DNA of 64,000 bases. Source: Nocardioides sp. B-3. Its GTDB lineage: Bacteria > Actinomycetota > Actinomycetes > Propionibacteriales > Nocardioidaceae. This document shows positions 51,965 through 61,785 of this stretch, piece by piece. A program made the position numbers and the translations under genes. Under the pieces are notes generated by a model. The model worked only from the letters and a program-made list of their open reading frames with translations, was not told where the DNA came from and did not search any database. The stretch is from positions 2,294,001 through 2,358,000 of the forward strand of contig NZ_CP087968.1 in assembly GCF_024703895.1 (NCBI RefSeq), in the 5' to 3' direction. Position 1 is the stretch's first letter. Every line of letters begins with the position of its first letter.

Positions 51965-52622
51965 ATGCGCGAAGCCTTCCATGACCAGCTCGATTCGATC
52001 TTCGTCGACCTCGCCGCCATGTGTGGACAGGTGGAGACCGCAGTCAACCGGGCCACGGCGTCCCTGCTCACCGGTGACGCGGCGATCGCCGAAGAGGTGA
52101 TCAGCGCCGACCGGGCCATCGACGCAGTCCGCGAGAAGGTCGAGGACAACGCGTTCGCGCTGCTCTCCCTCCAGCAGCCGGTGGCCGGCGACCTGCGCGT
52201 CGTCGTCTCCGCTCTCCGGATGGTCAGCGAGCTGGAACGGATGGGCGACCTCTCGGTCCACGTCGCCAAGATCGCGCGCCTGCGGGTGCCGAACATCGCC
52301 GTACCCGAGTCGATCCGCGACACCATGGTGAAGATGGCCGAGACCGCCGAGGACATGGTCAGCCGGGTCAAGTCGATCATCGCCGACCGCGACGTCGAGG
52401 CCCGCGATCGCGCTCGGTCGCGACGACGAGATCATGGACCAGCTGCGTCGCAAGAGCTTCGCCGAGCTGCTGGGTGACGACTGGGAGCACGGTGTCGAGG
52501 CGGCCGTCGACATCGCGCTGCTCGGCCGCTACTACGAGCGGATCGCCGACCACGCCGTGTCCGTCGCCAACCGCGTGATCTTCGTGGTCACCGGCCAGCA
52601 GGTCGCACGCAACGACAACTGA
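51965..52622 (+). CDS. phoU: Phosphate signalling regulator PhoU, one frame break
   Basis: About 219 residues made of two three-helix PhoU repeats: FHDQLDSIFVDLAAMCGQVE, ALLSLQQPVAGDLRVVVSAL and MVSELERMGDLSVHVAKIAR in the first, VDIALLGRYYERIADHAVSV in the second, each with the E/DxxxD metal motif. PhoU restrains the histidine kinase and the Pst transporter when phosphate is ample. Break near 52415. TAGGCT at 51953-51958 lies six bases upstream of the ATG. Confidence 0.95.
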
Positions 52623-52625
52623 CGT

Positions 52626-55600
52626 TCAGGAGTCCTCGCACACCTTTTGGTACGGCAGGTCGCCGAAGGCGTCGGCCCATTCGGTCTCCGTGAGCTCGCG
52701 GCCGGCGGCTCGGCAGGCGAAGGCCCCGGCGCGCTCGGGGCTGGGATCCCAGACGTAGAGCGCCGGCTCCGCCGAGTAGATCGGTGACAACAGGATTGTG
52801 CCGTCCGGCCTGAACCCGGCCATTGCCGAGCTCGGCACTGGGAGTGAGATCCGCGCCAGTTGCGAGGCCGTCTCGGTGTCCCAGAGCACCACCGATCCGT
52901 CCTCGGCGCTCGTCATGAGTCGGGAGCCGTCGGTCGAGAAGGCAATCCCGGAAACATTACCGGGGTGCGCGACGACGAATGGTCGCACCGGGTTGCCGGT
53001 CACCGGGTCGATCATCAGGACCTGCCCACCCTCGACCCCGATGACCGCGGCGCGATCCCCGCTGGGCGACATCATTCCCCCGTTTCCGTAGAACCCGAGG
53101 TCGCCTTCGCGCGTCACGACGCCCCCGGTCCAGGTCGAGCACGGACCACTTGCTCCCCCGGGACGACCAGAACTGGCCTGCAGGCTCGGGGGAGGTCACG
53201 GCGAAAAGCGGTGCGGTTGTCGGGCCCGATCCCTATCGAGATGATCGAGTCGTCGAGCCTGAGCGGGCTCGCCAAGGCCTCGAGGGTTTGGGCGCTCAAC
53301 AGGGTGACGTCGCCGTTGAGCTGCCCGACCACCACGACCGTGCCGTCGGGGGAGTACGCCACGTCCGCGACCAGTCCATCCATCCGGCGCGTCTGCAGCA
53401 GGCGGGCCGAGCGCGTGTCGAACTCGCGAATGGTGTCCCCGTCGGCCCGCAGGAAGGTGGGCTGGTCTGGGCGCCAACTGCCGAGACCGAAGTGGAAGCC
53501 CGAGATCGCGTGCCGCGCGATACGGACCCGGCGGCTGGCCACGTCGAGGAACACGTAGGAGTTCGCGAGTGCCGGCGCCACTTCCCCGCAGGGGATGAAC
53601 ATGACCCGGGCGCCGCCGGGCGACACGGTGCCTCCGCAGTTCCCGCTGGGATCCGGTTCGGGCCACGGGAGACGCACAGGGAGGCGGCGGAGGAAACCGC
53701 GCTCGCCCGTGACGTCCCAGCGGCGCATCAGGTCGATCTCCTTGTGCCCCTCGACACTCACGACGGTGTGCCCGGTGCTGTGGAGGTCGACGGCCTCGGC
53801 CGTCCGGCCACTGAGGGAGAGGTCGGCCAACAGGCTTCCGGTCGCCACCTCCCACACTTGCGCCGGCCGGGGAGCGCCCTCATACGCGGTCAGCAGGCGA
53901 CTGCCGTCGGCGTTGAACCGCACTGAGCGGACGGATGAAGGCTCCCCTAGGCGGCGCACCTCTTGCAGTGACCGGGTGTCGACCACCGCGGTGCCCCTGG
54001 TCGGGGCCGGCCGCGAAGGCCAGCCACCTGCCGTTCGGGCTCAGGTCGATGTATGAGTTCCAGTCAAGCGGCCGGGGGAGGAATGCTGCACGTTCGCCCG
54101 TGCGCAGGTCGTGGACCACTCCATCCGGCAACGCATAGAGGCGGCCACCATCCGGGCTCAGTGCGACGTACGGCCTTTTGGTGCTGGACAACTTCAGCAG
54201 GTCCAGCTCGCTCGGGCGGTCCAGCCGCCACACGGCCGCCCAGGTGGAGGAGACCTCCGGGGTGTCCTCTCCGTGAACATGCTCCCGCAGCCCCGCCACG
54301 ATGAAGCGACCGTCCCGGCTGTACGCGATGTCGGTGGCCTGCCAGATCCCCCGGGGCAGTCCGCCCAGCCGCGGGCCCGCCTCCGAGAGGGTCCGTGCGT
54401 CAAGGAGGCCGACCGGTCTTCGCGACGACGTCGTCATGGCCACTGCGATCGTCTCGCCATCCGGGCTGAACTCGAGGGACCGCGGGTAGGGATCCTCCCT
54501 GTGGGCGCCCGCCGGCTCCTCGGCCAGCACTTCCCCCGTTCGCGCATCGAGGACCTGCACCCGGTGGAAGCCGTCCATGATGGCCACGGTCCTATCGTCC
54601 GGGCTGAGGTCCAGGGAACATGTGGTCGTCCATGCCGGAGATTTCCACGGACGAGAGAAGAGTGGAGTTGTTGGAGAGTGCCCGGCCCGGGGCGGTGGTG
54701 GACGTGGGCGAGCTGTCCAGCTTCGTGGCGGCAACGGCCAGCAGAAACGACAGGTCGACGTCATCGGTCGCCACGGACATGAGAGCCGCCTGACGGACCG
54801 GGGCCGTGAACTCGCCCCGCTCTGCGGCCCGCTTCGAGGCCAGTGCCTGCGCCTCGTTGTCCCCAGCCCGATTGGACTGGACGGCGGCAACACCGCCCGC
54901 GAGCAGCGCAAGCACGAGCAGCACGACGGCACCGGTCAGGACGCTGCGCAGGCGCCCGATGAGGCGTGCCTGCTCGCGAGCACGCTCTTCCGCGCTGCGT
55001 TCCTCGGTCTCGGCCTGCTGTTGCGAAGCGACCAGGGAAGGCCTGCTCGGTGTCCGTCAGCGTGGTCGAGGAGCCGGCCCGCCAGTCACGGATCCGCGCC
55101 AGCCGGACCCCTCGGTAGAGCTCGCTGTCCGGGCGATCCATCGAGTCCCACGCGTCGGCCGCGGTGAAGAGGTGGTGCAGCATCCGCTGGCCCTCGACGT
55201 CATCGTCGAGCCACCCCGCGCAGCCGTGGCCAAGCCCGGGCCAGCGCCTCGTGCGTGATCTCCAGGACCCCGTCGTCGCTCGTGACCAGCCGGGCGGCGA
55301 CCAGCTGCTCGATCAGGTGGTCGCGGTCGCTGTCCGTGGCCACCATCCGGCGGGGCACCCGGCTGCGCACCGGTTCGCCCTGCGGTCCGGGGGCGACGAG
55401 CCGCAGCACCGTGTCTCGCAGCGTGTGCCGCTGGTCGACCGCGACCTTCGCGTAGAGCGCCTCCGCCGACTGGGCTACCGCGCCGTGGATCCCACCCGAG
55501 GCGCGGTAGCCCGCCACCGTCAGCGTGTTGCCCTCACGCCGGCGCCAGGTCTCGAGGAGCACGTGCGAGAGCAGCGGCAGTGCGCCCGGGTCGTCCTTCA

Positions 55601-56924
55601 CCTCGCGCACCAGCAGGTCGACGAGGCCGGCCTCGATGACGAGCCCGGACTGCCGGGCCGGCGCCTCGATCGCCTCGGCCGGGCCGGCCTCGCCGAGGCC
55701 GCCGACGATGTAGAGCCCGCGCTCGACGAGACGGACGAAGTCGCCGTACGCCGAAAGGTCGGCGAGGTGGTCGGCGCGCAATGCGATCACGACGGTGCGT
55801 GCCCGGGCCTCCGCCGCCAGCAGGCGCAGGAACTCCTGCCGTTGTGCCGGGTCGTCGCACAGGGAGAAGAGCTCCTCGAACTGGTCGATCAGCAGGGCGG
55901 TTCCGGCGGGCGCGCCCGCCATGGCGGTCAGCGCGTCGACGGGCCTCTGGCCCGGCGTGATGGCCACGGCCGGCGTCCCCCGCGAGCGCAGGGCTGCCCC
56001 CAGCCCGGCGCGCATCAGGGACGACTTCCCGGAGCCCGAGGGCCCGACGAGCGCCAACAGGCTGGTGCGGCGCAGCGCCTCGAGGCAGGCGTCGACGTCG
56101 GCCCGGCGCCCGAAGAAGCGATCGGCGTCGTCGACGTCGAAGGCCCGGAGTCCCCGGTAGGGACAGGTGCTCCGCGACGCCACCGCCGGGCTCCCGGACA
56201 GCAGGGACGCGTCTCGGCGCAGGATCGCCCCTTCGAGGGCGATCACGTCGGGGCCCGGGTCCACTCCCAGCTTCGTGGCCAGCACCGACTTGAGCTGGTG
56301 GAGTGTCCGGAGGGCCTCGCCCTGCTGGCCGGCTCGGTACTGCGCGTGTGCCTGCAGCACCCAGCGGTGCTCTCGCAGCGGCGCGGCGCGTACGAGGGCC
56401 CGGATCTCCGCGAGCACCTCGGAGTGCCGTCCGCTGCGGAGGAGGGCGTCCGCGCGCAGCTCCTCTGCCTCGAGCCGGAGCTCGTGCAACCGGCGCGCCT
56501 CGCGCATCGCGGGCGGCCACTCCTCGAGGTCGGAGAACGCCTCGCCGTTCCACAGTCCCAGCGCCTCCGTCAGCTGGTACGCCGCACGGTCGGCCCGGCC
56601 GAGGGCGAGCAGCTCGCGCGCCCGGACGACCATCCGCTCGAAGCGTTGCGAGTCGAGCTGGTCGGGTGGGAGTGCCAGCAGGTAGCCGTGCGACGACGTC
56701 TCGATGGCATCCGGGCCGAGCGCCTTGCGGAGGCGTACGACGCACCCCTGCAGGATCTTGTGCGCCGACGAGGGTGGGTGCTCGCCCCACAGTGCGTCGA
56801 TCAGCTCCTCGGAACGGACGGGGTGACCAGCCCGCACCGCCAGCGCCGCCAGGACCACCCGGTCCCGACGGCTCACGTTGCCGACACCCGCCACGAGAAG
56901 GGGGCCGAGTACGGCGATACCCAC
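52626..56924 (-). CDS. SARP (BTAD) - STAND NTPase - WD40 regulator, frame breaks
   Basis: About 1430 residues. Residues 1-240 are a SARP regulator: an OmpR-like DNA-binding domain (VGIAVLGPLLVAGVGNVSRR, VVRLRKALGPDAIETSSHGY) plus the BTAD helical domain (RFERMVVRARELLALG). Residues about 265-560 are a STAND NTPase (nSTAND1): P-loop LVGPSGSGKSSLMRAG and Walker B ALLIDQFEELF. One transmembrane helix follows near residue 670 (VLTGAVVLLVLALLAGGVAA), then WD40 repeats (IAFSTDGSRLMTSAEDGSVV) ending RELTETEWADAFGDLPYQ. This is AfsR-like in plan but with WD40 in place of TPR. GTG 56924 is chosen because BTAD proteins begin at this strand. Breaks near 55210, 55030, 54630, 54000 and 53120. Confidence 0.88.
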
Positions 56925-56966
56925 CTCGCCAGAGTCGACCTCCGCGAACCCTCGGTCAATGCCTTT

Positions 56967-57017
56967 GATACCCGGTCGATACCAGTGCAGTACCGGCGTG
57001 GAGCGGGGTTGATACCC
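56967..57017. promoter_or_regulatory. Probable SARP operator: heptamers phased at 11 bp
   Basis: GATACCC (56967), GATACCA (56978), AGTACCG (56989) and GATACCC (57011) start at exact multiples of 11 bp. SARP proteins bind direct heptamer repeats spaced 11 bp just upstream of the -10. The block lies between the SARP gene and the divergent small secreted protein gene, about 60 bases before the latter's ATG. Confidence 0.72.
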
Positions 57018-57076
57018 GGCGGTGCCAGAACTGAGGGCATCCGGGGCATCCGGCCCCACTCGCCAAGGAGATCCTC

Positions 57077-57409
57077 ATGAACAGCTACTCGCTCAGCTCG
57101 GACTCACGCCGCTGGTGGTGGCCGTCGGCAGCCGCGGGCAGCGCAGGGGCCGCCGCCATCGCCGCCATCCTGATCGTGCCGGCCGCCGTGCAGGCGCAGC
57201 CGGAGCCGATCGCGCCGGCCGAGCCCGCCTACTCGGTCTACATCGGCGAAGGCGTCGACCGACCGTGCTTCGCCCACCGGTCGACGTGGAACGAGGCCCC
57301 GGACGGTCACCAGCCGCGCTGCTACACGCAGACCGGCACGCCTGCCAGCGGGGGCATCGCGGTCGAGCCCACCGCGGACGAGTTCACGCCGCGACCCAAC
57401 GCGTGGTGA
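57077..57409 (+). CDS. Small secreted or membrane-anchored hypothetical protein
   Basis: Intact 110-residue protein with a good AAGGAG ribosome-binding site. A charged N-terminus is followed by a hydrophobic segment (AAAGSAGAAAIAAILIVPAA) and an AVQAQ cleavage-like site, so it is probably exported. The mature part is short and has two Cys (RPCFAHRSTWNEAP, HQPRCYTQTG) and a Pro-rich end. No family recognised. It diverges from the SARP-STAND gene and its promoter holds the phased heptamers, so it is the likely target of that regulator. Confidence 0.7.
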   Translation: MNSYSLSSDSRRWWWPSAAAGSAGAAAIAAILIVPAAVQAQPEPIAPAEPAYSVYIGEGVDRPCFAHRSTWNEAPDGHQPRCYTQTGTPASGGIAVEPTADEFTPRPNAW

Positions 57410-57516
57410 GGCCGGGCGCGGTGTTCTTCGGCCCGGACTGCTCAGCCGAATTTCGTCGCGCCCGTCGCGGCTTCGTTCCTCAGCCGCGGGGCTTGCTCAA
57501 TCTCCCTGAGCGACGC

Positions 57517-57533
57517 CGAGAGCTTCGCTCTCG
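57517..57533 (-). terminator. Hairpin after gpmA
   Basis: CGAGAGC and GCTCTCG form a 7-bp stem with a TTC loop, 6 bases beyond the gpmA stop on the minus strand. The rest of 57410-57516 shows no gene. Confidence 0.65.
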
Positions 57534-57538
57534 ACTGC

Positions 57539-58282
57539 TCAGCGACCCCGGTTCGCCACGGCCGCGGCGGCGGCAGCAGCGGCCTCGGGGTCGAGGTACT
57601 CGCCACCGGCCACGGTCGGCTTGAGCGACTCGTCGAGGCGGTAGAGCAGCGGCATCCCGGTCGGGATGTTGAGCCCGGCGATGTCCTCGTCGGAGATCCC
57701 GTCGAGGTGCTTGACCAGCGCGCGCAGGGAGTTGCCGTGGGCGGCGACGAGGACGGTCTGGCCGGCCTGCAGGTCGGGGACGATCGCGGATTCCCAGTAG
57801 GGCAGGAAGCGGGCGATGACGTCCTTGAGGCACTCGGTGCGCGGCAGGTCGTCGCCGAGGTCGGCGTAGCGCGGGTCGCCGGCCTGCGAGAACTCCGAGG
57901 AGTCGTCGAGCGGCGGGGGAGGGGTGTCGAACGAGCGGCGCCAGAGCATGAACTGCTCCTCGCCGTACTCCTCGAGCGTCTGCTTCTTGTCCTTGCCCCG
58001 GAGCGCGCCGTAGTGGCGCTCGTTGAGGCGCCACGAGCGCTTCACCGGGATCCAGTGGCGGTCGGCGGCGTCGAGGGAGAGGTGCGCGGTGGTGATGGCG
58101 CGCCGTTGCAGCGAGGTGTGCACCACGTCCGGGAGGAGCCCGGCGGCCACGAGCAGCTCGCCGCCCCGGACGGCTTCGGCGCGGCCCTTGTCGGTCAGGT
58201 CGACATCGACCCAGCCGGTGAAGAGGTTCTTGGCGTTCCAGTCGCTCTCGCCGTGGCGGAGCAGGACCGGGGTGTAGGTCAT
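57539..58282 (-). CDS. gpmA: 2,3-bisphosphoglycerate-dependent phosphoglycerate mutase
   Basis: Intact 247-residue glycolytic enzyme. [20 protein letters not shown] carries the catalytic phospho-His, [20 protein letters not shown] and [20 protein letters not shown] the substrate-binding residues, and [20 protein letters not shown] the second His. It ends in an Ala-rich tail. In M. tuberculosis gpm1 lies between mshA-Rv0487 and senX3-regX3; here the same block is split by the SARP module. Confidence 0.96.
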   Translation of the reverse strand: MTYTPVLLRHGESDWNAKNLFTGWVDVDLTDKGRAEAVRGGELLVAAGLLPDVVHTSLQRRAITTAHLSLDAADRHWIPVKRSWRLNERHYGALRGKDKKQTLEEYGEEQFMLWRRSFDTPPPPLDDSSEFSQAGDPRYADLGDDLPRTECLKDVIARFLPYWESAIVPDLQAGQTVLVAAHGNSLRALVKHLDGISDEDIAGLNIPTGMPLLYRLDESLKPTVAGGEYLDPEAAAAAAAAVANRGR

Positions 58283-58287
58283 CAGGC

Positions 58288-58807
58288 TCAGTGCTCCGAC
58301 TCGGAGTGCTCGGCTTCTTCGGTGGGCTCCTCGGCCGGCGCGGGGCCGTCGAGGTCGGCGTAGTAGCCGTCGTTCTCCACGACCGGCACGTCCATGACGA
58401 CGCGCTCACCGTTGTCGAAGCCGAGCGAGACCTCGACGAAGTTGCCGGCCTCGAACTCGCCGGTGAGCTTCAGGTCGGCGGCCGGCTCGGCCGAGGTTGA
58501 CCGGGCCGCCCTTCGGCACCACGACGGGCTCGAGCTCGACGGGCGTGCCGCCGGTCAGCGAGAGCTCGGTGAGCGAGACGTCGGTGTCCCGGTCGCGGTT
58601 GGAGAGCGAGGCGACGAACGTGCCCGACCCCGGCTCAGTGGACACGACCACGGCCGCGAGCACCTTGACGGTGCCGTCGTGGTCGTTGGTCCCCACGCTG
58701 GGGGTGTAGTAGCGGTCGGTCGCGTAGTCGAAGCCGCACGAGGACAGGCCGGTCGTGGCCAGTGCGACGGCGGCGGTCGTGAGCGCGAAGGAGCGTCGGA
58801 ACTGCAT
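58288..58807 (-). CDS. LpqE-like lipoprotein, one frame break
   Basis: About 172 residues. The signal peptide ends in a lipobox ([11 protein letters not shown]), so Cys is lipidated and the protein is anchored outside the membrane. The mature domain ([40 protein letters not shown]) is a beta-sandwich like mycobacterial LpqE, which is encoded next to carD there. The C-terminus is acidic ([14 protein letters not shown]). Break near 58490. Copper or other ligand roles suggested for relatives are unproven. Confidence 0.75.
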
Positions 58808-58828
58808 GGCGCACAGCCTAGCGTCGAC

Positions 58829-59659
58829 TCAGGTCAGTCCGATCGCCTGTCCCGCGATGAGTTGGGCCACAACGACGGCGGCCGTGAAGACACCCGACAG
58901 GACGAGCAGTCGCGGCGCCCCGATCTTGAGCGCGAAGCGCAGCGGCAGCGAGCGCAGGCCGTCCCGGTTGTCGGGCACCAGCCCGGGCAGCGAGCGCAGG
59001 AAGTGCACGCCCAGCCCGAGCAGCCCGGCCAGCACGGTCATCACCACGGTGGGCGGGGTGTCCGCTCCGGTGCCGTTCCATCCGCCGTACGCGAGGTAGG
59101 CGGGGTAGAGGGCGAACTGCAGCACCCACGGCACGAAGGACAGTGCGCTGCCGCGCAGGAACCGGTTGGCGATGAAGCCGATCAGCAAGGCGATCAGGTA
59201 GGTGCCACCCGCGCGAGCCGGCGCTGAGGGCGAGGGGTACGACGAGGAGCAGCGCGCAGGTCACGCTGAACCACGCCGTGCCGGGGTCGAGCAGACCGCT
59301 GCCGATCGGCTTGCCATCGATGTCGTGGCGCTCGTCGCGCACGCGGTCGACTAGTCGTTGTCCCAGCCGAGCATGGTCTGTCCGGCCAGCACGGTGACGA
59401 AGACCGGGCCGATCTCGCGCAGCGGCCGCCCCGCGATGCCGGCCGCGATCGCGAGGCCGGCAGCAGTGAGGACGGCCTGCTTGGGGTGCGCGGCCTTCAG
59501 CAGCAGCACCGGCAGGGTCTCGCCCAGCCTGAACGGGTGCTTCTCGACGTCCTCGACCCGCGCCGGCGGGGGTGGAGGCGTCGGAGCGGGATCGGCGTGC
59601 GGCGTACCGACAGGAGCGTCCGCGGAGGCACGCTTGCGCAGACGCTTGAGGGGCGACAT
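58829..59659 (-). CDS. UbiA-family prenyltransferase, frame breaks
   Basis: About 277 residues. A Pro/Ala-rich cytoplasmic N-terminus ([20 protein letters not shown]) leads into seven or so membrane helices. [20 protein letters not shown] gives the first Asp-rich motif and [18 protein letters not shown] the second, where Mg-pyrophosphate binds. The family moves prenyl groups to aromatic or sugar acceptors; the acceptor here is unknown. Breaks near 59355 and 59215. The promoter-like CATACT is seven bases before the ATG. Confidence 0.82.
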
Positions 59660-59849
59660 GGGACGCAGTATGTCCACATCTGGGCCCTGCGAGGGGACGT
59701 TGCGGGTGTCGGGACGGGCGAAACCTGTCCGCCCGGACCATACGAATGCCCGTCTGTCAAGATCGCATGTGGCCTCTGACCTGCGCAAACGATGTCGGAG
59801 GGTCACCGGTGCCGTGTTAGACTGGTCACCTAGGAAGGGGTACAAATAC

Positions 59850-60335
59850 ATGACTTTCACCGTCGGCGAAACGGTTGTTTACCCAAATCACGGGGCCGCT
59901 GTCATCGAAGAGATCGAGACGCGGACGATCAAGGGTGAGGACCGGGAATACCTCGTCCTTCGGATCGTTGCCCAGCAGGACCCGGTCGTGCGGGTCCCGG
60001 CCATGAACCTCGACCTCGTGGGTGTCCGCGACGTGGTCGACAAGGAGGGCCTCGAGCGCGTGTTCGACGTCCTGCGCGCGGCGCACGTCGAGGAGCCGAC
60101 CAACTGGTCGCGCCGCTACAAGGCCAACCTCGAGAAGCTCCACTCCGGCGACGTCATGAAGGTGGCCGAGGTCGTCCGCGACCTGTGGCGCCGTGAGCGC
60201 GACCGCGGCCTGTCGGCCGGCGAGAAGCGGATGCTGGCGAAGGCTCGCCAGATCCTCGTCTCCGAGCTCGCGCTCGCCGAGCACACCAACGAGGACAAGG
60301 CCGAGGCCATCCTCGACGAGGTGCTCGCGTCCTGA
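59850..60335 (+). CDS. carD: RNA polymerase-binding transcription factor CarD
   Basis: Intact 161-residue global regulator. [20 protein letters not shown] starts the RNA-polymerase-interacting (RID) domain; the C-terminal helical part ([40 protein letters not shown]) binds promoter DNA and contains the conserved Trp used to stabilise the open complex. A TAGACT -10 at 59818-59823 and an AGGAAGGGG ribosome-binding site give it a normal leader. It is followed by a strong terminator. Confidence 0.97.
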   Translation: MTFTVGETVVYPNHGAAVIEEIETRTIKGEDREYLVLRIVAQQDPVVRVPAMNLDLVGVRDVVDKEGLERVFDVLRAAHVEEPTNWSRRYKANLEKLHSGDVMKVAEVVRDLWRRERDRGLSAGEKRMLAKARQILVSELALAEHTNEDKAEAILDEVLAS

Positions 60336-60348
60336 CGCACTGATCTAC

Positions 60349-60382
60349 CAGTGGGGCCCCGGCTGATGCCGGGGCCCCACTG
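60349..60382 (+). terminator. Strong hairpin after carD
   Basis: CAGTGGGGCCCCGGC at 60349-60363 pairs perfectly with its complement at 60368-60382 around a 4-nt loop, 14 bases after the carD stop. A TTT follows shortly after. Confidence 0.9.
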
Positions 60383-60420
60383 CATTTGGACCGGCGGAGC
60401 GCATTTAGGTTGGGCGGGCG

Positions 60421-60981
60421 ATGGACTACTTCGACGATGAGACACCCCCGGCGCTCGGGATCCTGCTCGACCAGGACCGCGGCTCGCTGCCCTACTCGTT
60501 GATCCATGGCGAGGCGCTCGTAGCCTGCGCGGCTCGGGCGCTCGGCGATGCCGGCGTGACGCCCCTCGACTCGGGCATCACACGGATGCGGTCCGCCGCT
60601 CCGGCGAACCGGTCGTCCTGCACGACTCGCTGTGCCCGATGACGCCCGCCGAGTTCATCGCCTCGTGCGTACGCCGCTCGCTGGCCGACGACGTCGTCGT
60701 GGTCGGCACCCGGCCGGTCACGGACACGATCAAGGAGCTCGCCGACGGCCCGGGTGGGTGCCACGGTGGACCGTTCCGAGCTGGTGTCCGTGGCGTCGCC
60801 GGTGGTGCTGCCCCCGTCCGTCGCTTCGACCCTCGTCGACGACCCGGGCTCCGACCTCGTCGCGCTCGTCGCGCGGTTGGCTGGGGATCACCCGGTCGTG
60901 CTGGTCGAGGCTCCCGCGTCCGCCCGTCGCGTGAGCACTGCCGAGGAGATCGCCGTGCTCGAGGCGCTCACCGCCCGCTGA
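60421..60981 (+). CDS. IspD-like protein lacking the nucleotide loop, frame breaks
   Basis: About 187 residues. The start MDYFDDETPPALGILLDQDR has the LIHGEALVACAARALGDAG segment resembling IspD helices, followed by VVLHDSLCPMTPAEFIASCV and DDVVVVGTRPVTDTIKELAD, which parallels the HDGARP and PVTDTIK regions of IspD. The glycine-rich CTP loop is missing, so it is probably not an active cytidylyltransferase. Breaks near 60595 and 60755. Its position facing ispD with a 4-base gap suggests a paralogue from duplication. Confidence 0.65.
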
Positions 60982-60985
60982 CTGG

Positions 60986-61657
60986 CTACAGCAGCCGTTC
61001 GGCGAGGGCCACGTCCTCGGGGAACGTGATCTTCAGGTTGCGCGCGCTGCTGGGGACGGCGGCGATCTCGACGTCACCGTGCGACGCGAGCACCGCCGCG
61101 GTGTCGGTGCCCTCGAAGCCCGACCCGGCCGCTGCGCGGTGGGCGGCCAGCAGCAGGTCGGCACGAAACGCCTGCGGAGTCTGTACGGCGCCGTGCTCGC
61201 CGACGAGCGGCACCAGCCCGGTCGTCATCAGCCCGTGCGCGGGGACCACCGGGATCGCGCCGCCGTGCTCCCGGGCGGCGACCAACGTCGCGTCGAAGAG
61301 TGCGGCCCCGGCGAGGGGGCGGGCGCCGTCGTGGATCGCCACCGGGTCCACCTCGCCGGACTCGATCCCCGGTGCGAGGTGCTGCAGGGCCGCCCACTCC
61401 GAGGCGTGCCGGGTCTCGCCGCCGTCGACGAGCACGACCTCCGCGTCGCCGAGGAACAGGGCGAGCGCATCCGCCACGGCGCTGCGGTCCGCGGGACGGA
61501 TGACGACCACGATGCGGCGTACGTCAGTGGCGGCGAGGGCGTCGCGCACCGACCGGGCGAGGACCGGACGGTCGCCGAGGGGGAGCAGGACCTTGTTGAC
61601 CTCGGCCCCGACGCGGGTGCCCGAGCCCGCGGCGACGATGACGACGGCGGCTGGCAT
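60986..61657 (-). CDS. ispD: 2-C-methyl-D-erythritol 4-phosphate cytidylyltransferase
   Basis: Intact 223-residue MEP-pathway enzyme. [20 protein letters not shown] is the CTP-binding loop, [12 protein letters not shown] the second signature, and [20 protein letters not shown] and [17 protein letters not shown] complete it. It makes CDP-methylerythritol for isoprenoid synthesis. TATAGGGT stands six bases before the ATG. No fused IspF domain is present. Confidence 0.95.
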   Translation of the reverse strand: MPAAVVIVAAGSGTRVGAEVNKVLLPLGDRPVLARSVRDALAATDVRRIVVVIRPADRSAVADALALFLGDAEVVLVDGGETRHASEWAALQHLAPGIESGEVDPVAIHDGARPLAGAALFDATLVAAREHGGAIPVVPAHGLMTTGLVPLVGEHGAVQTPQAFRADLLLAAHRAAAGSGFEGTDTAAVLASHGDVEIAAVPSSARNLKITFPEDVALAERLL

Positions 61658-61785
61658 GGGATGACCCTATAGCCCGCCGTGAGGTCGTGAGGACAAGTTG
61701 ACTCCTGCGTGAAACAAACGGACGCGAACGCGAAACCTCGGCTTCCTACGGTTCCGGCATACCCCTGAATCGAGGAGTCGCTCCC

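Noticed and set aside
55164..57080. A 638-residue open frame on the plus strand opposite the SARP-STAND gene
   Set aside because: It is rich in Arg, Gly and Ala with no domain and mirrors a clearly real gene; long antisense frames are expected at this GC content.
61698..61736. Possible GlnR site upstream of the nitrate transporter (TTGAC, GAAAC, GAAAC)
   Set aside because: The spacings (13 and 21 bases between starts) do not fit the 11/22-base phasing of GlnR boxes, so I do not call it, although nitrogen control of this operon is likely.
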